From an uncultured Verrucomicrobiota bacterium (lineage in GTDB: Bacteria; Verrucomicrobiota; Verrucomicrobiia; Opitutales; Seribacteraceae): a stretch of DNA of 34,703 nucleotides. The DNA lies in contig CACMZN010000022.1 of assembly GCA_902618175.1 (NCBI GenBank), positions 1 through 34,703 of the forward strand, in the 5' to 3' direction. Shown in pieces: positions 26,401-34,096 of the stretch (the stretch's first letter is position 1; each line of letters starts with the position of its first letter). Position numbers and translations under genes: made by a program. The notes under the pieces are model-generated. The model did no database searches. It was not told the origin of the DNA and saw only the letters and a program-made list of their open reading frames with translations.

Positions 26401-28878
26401 TCTCAAGCAAAGATCACCGAAATTGAAGAAAATATCCAAGAAACCGACGCGTCCGACATGAATTCAATCCTTCAGATGGAGAATGAGCTGCAACTTGTCA
26501 AAGATAAGAATCGTCAACTTTCAGAGGCTTTGCAGATGGAATTGCTTACAAAATCAAAAAACATCATGAACATGAATGAAAGCGATTTTGAGAATTCCGC
26601 TGAATTGATCAGCCAACTTGCCAATGCCGAAGAACAGCTGGAAAGAATGCAGTCGGACAATTTCAGTCTCCAAGCAACCATTGGTGAATTGGAGAAAGAG
26701 CTTGCAAGGACCATTGATCTGCAGAAGTCGGAAGACGCCTTGAAGTCAGAAGCAAGTGAAGAGGAAATAGCTATGCTGAAGACAAAATTAGAGAATTCCT
26801 TAGAGAATTTGTCAATTCTTGAGGCTGGATGGGATTCTTCTGAAAACGGAAACAGACCATTACCCGAGCAGCTCTTCTCTCAGTTGGAAAACGATTTGGC
26901 GGATGCGGATTCGACTATTATCGATCTGCAGAATCTTCTGAATGAAAGAGATGAAAAGAATCGTTCAATCCTTGACGAGCTTGCTTTGGCAAATAAGAAA
27001 ATTGACCTCATTAATGAAGATCGCAAAACAGATTTAAACTCACTCGATCTTGAGGACGAGGAGAAGTTGAATCTCTTAAACCTTGAACTCGCTGCTTCGC
27101 AAGAAAAGATCAATGATTTACTTGCAGAAAATAAGTTCGAGCAGGAGAAGAGAATGGAAATAGATGAAAAACTTAACAATGCCATCGAACAACTTTCTAT
27201 TTTAGAAAAAACAAAATTCCCCGGTGAACAACCCATGCAAAATCAAATCGATGAGATTGCATCGCTAAGGAAAATCATGGATCAAAAGGATTCCAAATTG
27301 GTCGAGCTGGATAAAGAGTTGTCAAAGGCATTGGACTCACTTTCTCAGAAGGAAGCCGAACTTGAATTACTGGAGGCTGTTAAGAGCGAAGTCATCAAAG
27401 ATTCCATGGAGTCTCCCACCTACACTTTAGAGCAAAAGGACGAATTCCAAAATGAAATAGATGAATTGCGCGGACAGTTGGAAGCCCTCAAAAATGCATC
27501 CATGGATTCGGATGACGAAGCTTTCACTCAGTTGCAAGACCAGTTGCAGAAAGCTGTTGCGGAAAGCATGAATCTGCAAATCGAACTGGAGGAGACCAAA
27601 AAGAGACTGGAAATCTCGGATAGCGATGGAACGACAGGTGCAGTTCGCGATCAAGAGGTTTTGGATGTTTTGGTAAACGCACAGAATTCTGAGAATGAAG
27701 CTCAGAAAAGGATAGATGAATTAACTTCAGCCCTTCTTGAGTCTGAGCAGCTTAGAAAAGAAATGAAAGAAATGTTGGAGTTACTTTCTCTTCCTGATTC
27801 TTCCGAAGACAAGGATCTGGAAATGCAGAAAAAGTTCTTGTCCTTGCAAAATGAGTTGGCCTTGCTTCAAGAGGATTTGAAAACGGCTCGAGACTTTGAT
27901 GACCCTCGTGTGTTTGACCTCGAAAAGCAGTTGCAATCGAGTAGAGACGATGGAATCAAGCTCAATGATGAGTTTAAAATTGCATTACAGGATTTTGGTA
28001 AATTAAAGGAGCAATTGTCCATATTGGAAAGTGAAAATGAAAAACTGAGAGAGGTTGCCTTTTCCAAGGCGCAAAAGGATGCGGAGGAAGAGGTTGAGAA
28101 AATGAGAGCGGAGGCAAATGCGATGGCTCGTGAAAATGATGTTTTGAGAAACGAAATGCTAGAAAAGGATAAGCGGATCGACAACTTGACGGAAGAATTG
28201 GCAAATGCTCAAGAAAATATAACCGGGATTTCCCCTGATATGGCTTCTTTGAGATCACAAGTTGTCAGGCTTGAAGGTTCCGTTCAAATTGCAAAAGACA
28301 ACGAAAGCAAAACAAAATCTGAATTGAATCTCTTGAAAAATCAACTTTCGTCCGCAAACAAGAAAATTGAAGTCTTGCAGGGGAGTCTTCGTGATGCTCA
28401 ATCAATTTCACGGGGGCTTCCTTCACGAATCTCAGTTTATTCGGCTTCACCCTCTACAATGGCTGATCCTTCTGAAATCTCTTTGAAGGATTCGGAAATC
28501 AATTCGCTTAAGAATGAAATCAGTCTTTTGAAGACTGAAAACGAATCATTGGCAAGATTTCCAGAAAGAAAGCTTTTGGATGAAAAAATTAGAGACCTTA
28601 ATCAAAAGAATTTGATGGTACAAATTCAACTTGATCAGGAGAGGTCAAGAGTGGAAGACATGAAAGAACAACTGGTTGATGCGAGAGACATCAAAAAAGA
28701 AGTTTTGGAAAGAGGAAAATCCGCCAATCTCAAAGTGGGTTTGCTTACGGAAGAACTCGGACAAGCGCGATCCAGAATAGACGTACTTGAGAAAACCTTG
28801 GTAAATGCAAGGGAAGCATTAAGACTCTTTCAGCGTAATGCCAATCGCCCCCCCCCAATATACAGGTATTTCCAGTAA
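23455..28878 (+). CDS. Giant secreted coiled-coil protein, ends at a C9 tract
   Basis: 1807 residues. Residues about 8-29 form a signal peptide ('GVPIFFLGIATLAFSQ'), so the protein is exported. From about residue 50 to 1770 it is almost entirely heptad-type coiled coil rich in Glu, Lys, Leu, Ser and Gln. Modules recur every roughly 75-150 residues, several opening with a Pro or short break followed by 'xxLxxELxxAxxxI'; the clearest pair is at residues about 873 and 970. The frame ends 22 bases after a run of nine Cs (28848-28856) with 'RPPPIYRYFQ'. One C fewer would continue into the ORF that ends at 29458, for 2000 residues in all. A structural role in the periplasm or at the surface is inference; no enzyme domain is seen. 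An ATG at 23464 is an alternative start. Confidence 0.8.
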   Translation: MISMCLSIFKQGWTGVPIFFLGIATLAFSQFAQNDDPESLNPEQLAQSITQEIEDQSSGIRTLEENLLSNKQEVGKRSIVSNLEFAEDSLGKGNDSVLGLFEKLSIAESTWSERKDEIEKGLNIAKERITDTEKIFTQLVSDFAGRMEEAKPAMLVVSTNLSRGKVELEALQTLYGNASEDLLSGMRNLFTESEELLGDSLPAPPDSTSSNVPTSSIGRGVISAIQANEAVPLTSASRFKGLVEQSNDSSSENSNEIILKLKSELVASKNVQSELSADTEGLQGDLRKAYREIVSLQANLKESQLMIEELERAKKTLWRTESGGAPSPETVSKQINNLEFELKQAREDLRQSRKSLFIEQERSNSMIRSITTELDRTRRELDSARIAAMNAGADSGRLTALEQELAQTKRALQMAQTAPDEEDASSYLILQEELKKALGEVTRMQIELGEKNDMENELIALKSSLEEISQNPSRAASPEYVNKLLSELTSARTQVADAKASSQIGRDELSLRIVELEKKLKETTDELNETKSNFEKTMESIAQRELDFATTIKRLEEDAQMAQDALMDSSAGDLPIIPFVENMERNLADSETKIKELSKNFESEQAKASDVIEGLRRELLAADMRQKRALEQLELREMDLTGKDKELRELEKEKKELKEELEVVSVIAGQLQDLNQVLEETKNSQGFQATSMDEMVDSLRDELNRAKLELALSKEENEKMREESSIKINSLEMQLSDARDELLFEQQKLAESNSVSKDLVMDLKAELDGTREEMVRMRRLGFDDTIETEQAVSQLQEALGTIRILQESLEESERVNLEVDNLRVELAEAMTTQIDELQDSEDEKMKLSQKISDLEAEILVLRTQGIGTEANRAETIASLNEELKSSQAQVNEINNRISQTENSEIATILELEEQLAQKSSENTELYAELEKERLAKGRTIELLENDLASALKQMEALELESNSLIDGEVAGVIEKLQEELISSQAKITEIEENIQETDASDMNSILQMENELQLVKDKNRQLSEALQMELLTKSKNIMNMNESDFENSAELISQLANAEEQLERMQSDNFSLQATIGELEKELARTIDLQKSEDALKSEASEEEIAMLKTKLENSLENLSILEAGWDSSENGNRPLPEQLFSQLENDLADADSTIIDLQNLLNERDEKNRSILDELALANKKIDLINEDRKTDLNSLDLEDEEKLNLLNLELAASQEKINDLLAENKFEQEKRMEIDEKLNNAIEQLSILEKTKFPGEQPMQNQIDEIASLRKIMDQKDSKLVELDKELSKALDSLSQKEAELELLEAVKSEVIKDSMESPTYTLEQKDEFQNEIDELRGQLEALKNASMDSDDEAFTQLQDQLQKAVAESMNLQIELEETKKRLEISDSDGTTGAVRDQEVLDVLVNAQNSENEAQKRIDELTSALLESEQLRKEMKEMLELLSLPDSSEDKDLEMQKKFLSLQNELALLQEDLKTARDFDDPRVFDLEKQLQSSRDDGIKLNDEFKIALQDFGKLKEQLSILESENEKLREVAFSKAQKDAEEEVEKMRAEANAMARENDVLRNEMLEKDKRIDNLTEELANAQENITGISPDMASLRSQVVRLEGSVQIAKDNESKTKSELNLLKNQLSSANKKIEVLQGSLRDAQSISRGLPSRISVYSASPSTMADPSEISLKDSEINSLKNEISLLKTENESLARFPERKLLDEKIRDLNQKNLMVQIQLDQERSRVEDMKEQLVDARDIKKEVLERGKSANLKVGLLTEELGQARSRIDVLEKTLVNAREALRLFQRNANRPPPIYRYFQ

Positions 28879-29458
28879 TCGAAGCCAATCACCTGCTTTC
28901 CAATCCCTTGGTTCAAGGAACTATACTTCCAATGTCTCCCTTCCTCCGAGTACACAATTTCGTTTGACGGAGAGATCTTCTGGTCTGGAACCCTTTGCCA
29001 AATCCGAAATCAAGAAAATCCCTCAAGGTACCTCATCGCTTAATTTGAAGGTTGAAGTTCAATTTCTGGATAAGAAGAAAAAGCCTGCTGGATTCACAGA
29101 GTTTTTTGTCGTTGATAAGAGTATCGACTCGATATTAGGAAGCCTGAATCTTCCGATTCCACGATCGGATGGAATCGATTCTTATGCCGAATACTGGGCT
29201 CGCTCCATTCAAAGAGGATATCGCTTTCCTGGAGTGGCGTCTAGAATTAGAAATGCCCTTGCGCAATCCAGCCTTACTCGGCTTAAAACTAATTCGATTG
29301 GAGAAGCGAATTTGGAAAATCTAAAATCTGGAAAGTATTTCATCATTGGTGCTTCGACACTCGGTCAAGTAGGAATTGTCTGGTCCAAGCCCATAAACTT
29401 GAGAGAAGGAGACAATCTTGTAGCCCTTGATTTGAGAGATGCAGCTTGGGCTGAGTAA
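28838..29458 (+). CDS. Out-of-frame C-terminal domain of the giant coiled-coil protein
   Basis: 206 codons from an ATG that overlaps the end of the 1807-residue ORF, in the +1 frame relative to it. There is no signal peptide and no ribosome-binding site before the ATG, so it is unlikely to be a gene of its own. After a Ser/Pro-rich linker, residues about 65-206 form a beta-rich domain: 'LNLKVEVQFLDKKKKPAGF' then 'TEFFVVD', 'GYRFPG', 'TNSIGEANLENLKSGKYF' and 'LVALDLRDAAW'. The 'GEANLENLKSGKY' element resembles carboxypeptidase-regulatory/transthyretin-like folds. It most likely belongs to the coiled-coil protein, joined by losing one C from the C9 tract. It ends 2 bp before the convergent Sel1-repeat gene. 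Confidence 0.65.
   Translation: MPIAPPQYTGISSNRSQSPAFQSLGSRNYTSNVSLPPSTQFRLTERSSGLEPFAKSEIKKIPQGTSSLNLKVEVQFLDKKKKPAGFTEFFVVDKSIDSILGSLNLPIPRSDGIDSYAEYWARSIQRGYRFPGVASRIRNALAQSSLTRLKTNSIGEANLENLKSGKYFIIGASTLGQVGIVWSKPINLREGDNLVALDLRDAAWAE
28848..28856. repeat. C9 homopolymer tract at a frame junction
   Basis: Nine consecutive Cs, the longest G or C run I noticed in the window. The upstream ORF reads CGC-CCC-CCC-CCA through it and stops 22 bases later. A tract of eight (or eleven) Cs would read into 'PPQYTGISSNR' of the downstream ORF. Such tracts are typical sites of slipped-strand phase variation and also typical sites of sequencing error. Confidence 0.9.
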
Positions 29459-29460
29459 TT

Positions 29461-30765
29461 CTAATTCGTTTTTGATCTCTCGAATTGTTCGACGATTCTA
29501 AGATATCTTTTGGATTCTGTGTCACCGAGTTTGATTGCCTTATCCAAATTAATTTTTGCGACTTGGTAATCAATTTCGACACCTTGTCCTAATAGGTGCA
29601 TGATTCCCAAAAATCTCAAGGCTTCTACTTGGTTTTCATCCGCTGCTTGGGAGAAATATTTCTTGGCCTGTGAAAAGTTTGATCTTTGGTAGTGCAATTT
29701 TCCAGTTGCAAGTGTCTTGCTTTGTCTGCTCAAACCGTATGTCTTATTCAGTTGCGTCGTTTGCAGGCTTTTGTCATCCGAAACACCAACTATTTCAGGT
29801 GTAAGCAGGTCATTTGACTCTTTTGAAGGTGAACCCACAGGCTCCTCTGAACTTGAAATTAAAGGAGAATTCTTACTTGGAATAGCTTCGGTATGATTTT
29901 GGTGCCTGTAGACTTTTGAAGGTGGAGCAACTAAAATATTTTCATATTTTCTAAGTTGAAGAGAGGCTTCTGAGGAGCCATTTAACTTTGCAACTTGAAA
30001 CCATTTAATCGCGTTGGGTAGGTCTTTTTTCATCCCATCCCCAGTCGCAAGTTTCATGCCCAATGTTAGTTGTGCCATTACCAAACCTCTCTCTGCTGCT
30101 GCGCCAATCCAACGGAAAGAATAGTCGTCGTTGGCTTCAACCTCTTCTCCAATGGAATAAGCCATTCCTAAGTAGAACATTGCCAAGGGATTTTGTTTCC
30201 TCGCACCGGCTGAGCACCATTTTATTGCGGTTTTGGAGTCTTTTTGTACGCCAATTCCCGCAAAATAAATCATTCCTAGTGTTGCTTGAGCAGTGGAAAA
30301 TCCGATCTCTGCTGATTTCTGTATGTGTCGTAAGCCTTTTTCTACGTTTCTGGGTGGATTGTCTATCTCCATCATTCCAAGGCAATACAATGCGATGGGA
30401 TCGTTACTTTTTGCCAAACCATTTAAGTTCGAGTTCAGGTATGCCTCATCATAAAGAAACTGGCCTTTCTGCGTTTTGCCTCTCTCCAAAGAAATTGCAG
30501 CCAAGGAGCAAAGACCAAGAGCACCATCCTTTTGTGCGGCTAATTTTCCCCACCTCATTGATTCCTCAATGTCAATTGAAAGACCTTTTTCACCATTTTT
30601 GTAAAAAACAGAAAGAACTCCCTGATAATGAGAATCACCTTTGATAGCTTTTTCCTGTATGCTGCTGAGGGATTCGTTCAGCAGACCGCGATTGGCAGAC
30701 AATAAAGCTGGATTTGAGATTTCAAGAAATAGAATGAAATTTAAATATCTGTATAAATTATTCAC
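29461..30765 (-). CDS. Secreted Sel1-repeat (TPR-like) protein
   Basis: About 434 residues from a GTG at 30765; the frame is open to another GTG at 30822, which would add 19 residues ahead of the signal peptide. I prefer the shorter start: it follows AAAGG by 11 bases and puts 'YLNFILFLEISNPALLSA' in signal-peptide position. Two blocks of Sel1-like repeats, about 36 residues each, are seen: four to five units in the first two thirds ('ALYCLGMMEI', 'AQATLGMIYFAGIGVQKD', 'AMFYLGMAYSIGEEV', 'AQLTLGMKLATGDGMKKD'), then a Ser/Pro-rich linker and two more units at the C-terminus ('EALRFLGIMHLLGQGVEID'). These repeats bind other proteins in the envelope. The partner is unknown; the coiled-coil protein ending 2 bp away is a candidate by position only. 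Confidence 0.85.
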   Translation of the reverse strand: MNNLYRYLNFILFLEISNPALLSANRGLLNESLSSIQEKAIKGDSHYQGVLSVFYKNGEKGLSIDIEESMRWGKLAAQKDGALGLCSLAAISLERGKTQKGQFLYDEAYLNSNLNGLAKSNDPIALYCLGMMEIDNPPRNVEKGLRHIQKSAEIGFSTAQATLGMIYFAGIGVQKDSKTAIKWCSAGARKQNPLAMFYLGMAYSIGEEVEANDDYSFRWIGAAAERGLVMAQLTLGMKLATGDGMKKDLPNAIKWFQVAKLNGSSEASLQLRKYENILVAPPSKVYRHQNHTEAIPSKNSPLISSSEEPVGSPSKESNDLLTPEIVGVSDDKSLQTTQLNKTYGLSRQSKTLATGKLHYQRSNFSQAKKYFSQAADENQVEALRFLGIMHLLGQGVEIDYQVAKINLDKAIKLGDTESKRYLRIVEQFERSKTN

Positions 30766-30878
30766 TCTTTTCGTTACCTTTAACTGTTTGCAGTGAGAGA
30801 AAAGTTTCCACAAAAGATGCACTTAGAAAAGTAAAATGAATTGTAATAATCAAGTTTATATATTTTTATCAGTTCTTT

Positions 30879-31121
30879 ATGACCAGCTTGTTCAAAGTTT
30901 GTGATAAATGCGATTTCGAATGGCATTGTAAAGACGGTAATGATTGTCCGATTTGCAAAAAAAATATTACTGGTTTTGATTCGATTGTTGAAGATGGATC
31001 AGAATTTGATGGTGGTGGGTTTTTCAGAGCAGCGGAAAAATCCCCTAGGGTCAACAGATGGATTCAGGGGTTGGGAATTATCCTTTTGGTATATTTGTTT
31101 CACCAGTTTGTACTGACTTAA
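30879..31121 (+). CDS. Small zinc-ribbon membrane protein
   Basis: 80 residues. Cys8-x2-Cys11 and Cys23-x2-Cys26 ('CDKC', 'CPIC') form a zinc-ribbon-like knuckle at the N-terminus, with an additional His16-Cys17 between them. A Gly/Asp/Glu-rich linker follows, then a single hydrophobic segment at residues about 62-79 ('WIQGLGIILLVYLFHQFVL'). The expected topology is a cytoplasmic zinc domain tethered by a C-terminal membrane anchor. The ATG at 30879 lies 113 bp from the divergent Sel1-repeat gene's GTG, and the stop is 10 bp from the convergent gene at 31132. The family is not recognised; function unknown. Confidence 0.7.
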   Translation: MTSLFKVCDKCDFEWHCKDGNDCPICKKNITGFDSIVEDGSEFDGGGFFRAAEKSPRVNRWIQGLGIILLVYLFHQFVLT

Positions 31122-31131
31122 ATGTTTGGGG

Positions 31132-31545
31132 TTAGTTAAGTGAGTTGTCGGAAGGTTTTTTAGTCTCAGGTAGAAAAGGAGATTCAAAAGCATCTTGGAA
31201 ATCATAGCCTCCCTCGAAGTCATCCAATGAATCGTTTTCAGTTCTTCCCAAGATTCCATGTTCCACCAATTTAAATACGATATCTCCAAAGTCTCTGCAT
31301 TTTTTCACATTCCAGTGATCCATCAAAGTCAAGGTCATTGGACCGAACCGATCCAGGGCATAGTCTCTAATACCCTCAAGCAATTCAACACCTGAAACAT
31401 GTCCTTTGCTTTTTTTCTTCTGCTGATCCAAAGTTTTGAGGGTATGATCTAGAGCCTCACGAATGAAAAAATAGGCACCTTTTCCATATCGGTCGTCTTG
31501 TAAGTGTATCTCTTTTACTACTTCGGGAAAATTTTTGTCGCTCAT
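31132..31545 (-). CDS. Minf_1886-type protein restricted to Verrucomicrobia/Planctomycetes
   Basis: 137 residues. The core 'YFFIREALDHTLKTLDQ', 'HVSGVELLEGIRDYALDRFG' followed by 'PMTLTLMDHWNV', and 'FGDIVFKLVEHGILGRTEND' with 'DFEGGYDFQDAF' match my memory of the Minf_1886 family (TIGR04138), conserved in Verrucomicrobia and Planctomycetes with no known function. No signal peptide or membrane segment, so probably cytoplasmic. The poorly conserved last 15 residues are Ser/Pro/Lys-rich. It is divergent from the DNA-binding gene at 31616 and convergent with the zinc-ribbon gene. Confidence 0.85.
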   Translation of the reverse strand: MSDKNFPEVVKEIHLQDDRYGKGAYFFIREALDHTLKTLDQQKKKSKGHVSGVELLEGIRDYALDRFGPMTLTLMDHWNVKKCRDFGDIVFKLVEHGILGRTENDSLDDFEGGYDFQDAFESPFLPETKKPSDNSLN

Positions 31546-31615
31546 AGGGTGTTCGATAAAGTAATGTTAACAATTCTATAAAGCCTTGCATTAATCCATT
31601 CAATAATCAAATGTT

Positions 31616-32101
31616 ATGAAAGTCAGCTACTCGGTCGCAAAAGGGCGAGCTTCAGCCCACTGCATCACTTGGACACATCGCAAGAGAAGATCAAGAAAGT
31701 ATTTCAGAAGTCGAATGGATGCATTAAGGTTTAGAAACGAAAAAGAATTGGAACTGGGAATTCGAGAAAGAAACGAAATTGAAAGCGAAATAATCTTTTG
31801 GGCATTGAGTGAGATTAAAGAGAGATTGGATTCAATAGACAACCGTGTGGGAAAATTGGAGAAGAGTTTTATTGAACAGGAAAGCTGCATGCAAAATATG
31901 CAAAAGACACCAGCTCCAAAGGTACTTCGTATTTCGGAGGCAGCAAAAGTTCTGCGTGTTTCTTCAAGAAAATTATACTATCTGTTGGATAAAGGAGTTT
32001 TTAAACGTTATAAATTACCTCACACTCGAACTACTTTCATCAAGCTTGATGAAGTCGAAAAAGCTTTGGGTGCCGAAGATATAAGTGAACTCTTGAATTA
32101 A
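31616..32101 (+). CDS. Excisionase/MerR-like DNA-binding protein with integrase-arm-like N-terminus
   Basis: 161 residues. The C-terminal 55 residues ('VLRISEAAKVLRVSSRKLYY' and then 'TTFIKLDEVEKALG') are an excisionase-type winged helix-turn-helix: recognition helix, wing with Arg/Lys, then the trailing helix. Residues about 1-45 are highly basic, ending in 'RKYFRSRMDALRFRNEKE', and resemble the AP2-like arm-binding domain of tyrosine integrases ('..F.++.EA..F..'). A coiled coil at about residues 50-90 links them. No recombinase catalytic domain is present. It could be a directionality factor left over from an element or a chromosomal regulator. It is divergent from the gene at 31132-31545 and 39 bp upstream of the aldolase start. 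Confidence 0.65.
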   Translation: MKVSYSVAKGRASAHCITWTHRKRRSRKYFRSRMDALRFRNEKELELGIRERNEIESEIIFWALSEIKERLDSIDNRVGKLEKSFIEQESCMQNMQKTPAPKVLRISEAAKVLRVSSRKLYYLLDKGVFKRYKLPHTRTTFIKLDEVEKALGAEDISELLN

Positions 32102-32140
32102 TCTTATTCTAAACTTTAGTTTTGCATAGATTGCAGGTAA

Positions 32141-33232
32141 GTGACAAAAAAATTGAATTACCTTATGAATAATAAATTTCCAAGCGGTGTAGTAACCGGT
32201 GATGCAGTGCAAGCGATATTTGACGATGCGCATGAAAATGAGTACGCATTGCCTGCAGTAAATGTTGTGGGAACAAACTCAGTGAATGCCGTGTTGGAAA
32301 CCGCCGCCGAAGTGAAGTCTCCAGTTATGATTCAATTTTCCAATGGTGGTGGTTTGTTTTTTGCTGGTAAAAGTCTTTCCAATGAAAATCAAAAAGCAGC
32401 AGTTGCCGGTTCGGTCTCTGGAGCTATGCATGTTCATGCCTTAGCCCAACATTACGACGTTCCTGTTCTTTTGCACACCGATCATGCAGCTAGAAAACTT
32501 TTGCCTTGGGTCGATGGTATGTTGGAAGAAGGAGAAAAATTCTTCGAACGAGAAGGCAAATCATTGTACAGTTCACATATGCTTGATCTCTCAGAGGAAT
32601 CCATCGAAGACAATCTTTCAACCTGCAAGGATTATTTCGAGCGAATGAATGCAATTGGCATGTCCATAGAAATTGAGCTTGGAGTCACAGGTGGTGAAGA
32701 AGATGGAGTTGATAATACAGACATAGACAGTTCTCGATTGTACACTCAACCTGAAGAAGTGAACCAAGCATTTGAAACGCTTTCAGGGGTGAGCAGACAA
32801 TTCACAGTTGCTGCAGCATTCGGAAACGTTCACGGGGTTTACAAACCGGGAAACGTTGAACTAACGCCGAAAATTCTTCTCAATTCGCAAGAGTTTGTGA
32901 AGGAAAAGCATAACTTGGACGGCAAACCCATTCATTTTGTGTTTCACGGCGGTTCCGGATCGTCCCGAGAGCAAATTCGAGAAGCAATTGGTTATGGAGT
33001 GGTCAAAATGAATTTGGATACGGATATGCAATGGGCCTACTGGGAAGGGGTTCATGAATATTACAAAAGCAACAGTGACTATCTTCAAGGGCAATTGGGC
33101 AATCCAGATGGAGAGGAAAAACCCAATAAGAAATATTACGATCCTCGGGCATGGTTGAGAGCAGGTGAAAAAAGTTTTGTAGAGAGATTGAAAAGGTCTT
33201 TTGAAGATTTGAACTGCATCAACCGAAACTGA
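32141..33232 (+). CDS. fbaA: Class II fructose-bisphosphate aldolase
   Basis: 363-residue zinc enzyme that cleaves fructose-1,6-bisphosphate to glyceraldehyde-3-phosphate and dihydroxyacetone phosphate, in glycolysis and gluconeogenesis; cytoplasmic. It is very like the E. coli FbaA type: 'PAVNVVGTNSVNAVLETAAE', 'VLLHTDHAARKLLPW' with the catalytic Asp114 and zinc ligand His115, 'IEIELGVTGGEEDGVDN', 'NVHGVYKPGNVELTP' and 'FVFHGGSGSS' with the other zinc histidines, and 'NKKYYDPRAWLRAGE' near the end. The GTG at 32141 follows GCAGG closely and gives an N-terminus comparable to E. coli; an ATG at 32165 is the alternative. It is the only central-metabolism enzyme in this part of the window. Confidence 0.96.
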   Translation: MTKKLNYLMNNKFPSGVVTGDAVQAIFDDAHENEYALPAVNVVGTNSVNAVLETAAEVKSPVMIQFSNGGGLFFAGKSLSNENQKAAVAGSVSGAMHVHALAQHYDVPVLLHTDHAARKLLPWVDGMLEEGEKFFEREGKSLYSSHMLDLSEESIEDNLSTCKDYFERMNAIGMSIEIELGVTGGEEDGVDNTDIDSSRLYTQPEEVNQAFETLSGVSRQFTVAAAFGNVHGVYKPGNVELTPKILLNSQEFVKEKHNLDGKPIHFVFHGGSGSSREQIREAIGYGVVKMNLDTDMQWAYWEGVHEYYKSNSDYLQGQLGNPDGEEKPNKKYYDPRAWLRAGEKSFVERLKRSFEDLNCINRN

Positions 33233-34096
33233 TGACAAACTTATTGAAAGTTACATCGATGTGATTGATTAAATCTTTTGTAATTCCTTTGTTTGGTTCA
33301 GTTTGGAAAACATTTTAAGGGCAGTCTGACTCTGCTTTGTGTTGAACGTTTATGGAAAGAAACAGTTCCATGTTCGAAAACTTATTTGTTTGTCAATGAA
33401 TAAGGGAACAATTCGTTGCTAGACCGTACAAAAAGTAATCGCGGAGATTGAAAAAGAGTAACTCATTGGATTCCCTTAAACCGGAGATGAGTCACAAGAA
33501 TGCACTAAGTTGAGCAACTTGATTTCTTTCCTTGTCTTTTTCGAATGAAGAGGATGCAAGGTTGTCCTTTGACATTGAGAATGATTAATGGAAATAACCA
33601 TTCTAACTTAATCTTTTAAACTAGAATACAAATTGCATACATTCCAAAAAAATATTAACTAACTTTCTTATTGAAATATGATTTTACGAATTTTTTTAAC
33701 TTGAGAAAACCTTGCTTTAATTCGTATTTAATTTTTTTTAAGCGATCGAATGCACAGCAGGGTGTTTGCATTTTATTGTCCCTTTTTCTTGTAAGATTAG
33801 TAAGTTACCAAAAGTAAGGCTTACAGGATATAACGGACTTTAGTGTGAACCGAATAGCAAAGCAAAAAAAGTGCAAAGGAAATGTAGACTGTAGCAGAGA
33901 TTTTCAGAATTGGATCTAAAGTCCACGAACAAGTATGAGATTAATTCATGGAGCAAGAGTTTGTCACTGATGTTTTTGAGAACTTAATCATTTGCAGTAA
34001 TTCATAATTTATATGTAATCCAGGCATATGAGTGGAAATCCAACTGATAATTTGACAACCAAAGGAGTTCGCACAATTACTCTTACATAAAAAAAC
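33233..34096. other. AT-rich region without a convincing gene
   Basis: 864 bases with stops in all frames and strong A/T bias. It contains a 10-base palindrome ACATCGATGT at 33253-33262, a weak hairpin at 33318-33338 (AGGGCAG-loop-CTGCTTT) that might end the aldolase transcript, and a cluster of GTAAG words at 33791, 33800 and 33814, the last inside the palindrome GTAAGGCTTAC (33814-33824). I recognised no tRNA, known structured RNA or insertion-sequence end. Confidence 0.5.
33318..33338 (+). terminator. Possible weak terminator after fbaA
   Basis: AGGGCAG (33318-33324), a 7-base loop, then CTGCTTT (33332-33338), pairing through GCAG/CTGC plus G-T and A-T pairs, followed by a T/G-rich stretch. 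It lies 85 bases after the fbaA stop. The T-run is poor, so this is tentative. Confidence 0.25.

Noticed and set aside
33233-34096. CRISPR array, phage attachment site or replication origin in the gene-poor tract
   Set aside because: No regularly spaced repeats, no tRNA end duplication and no clustered DnaA-box-like words were seen.
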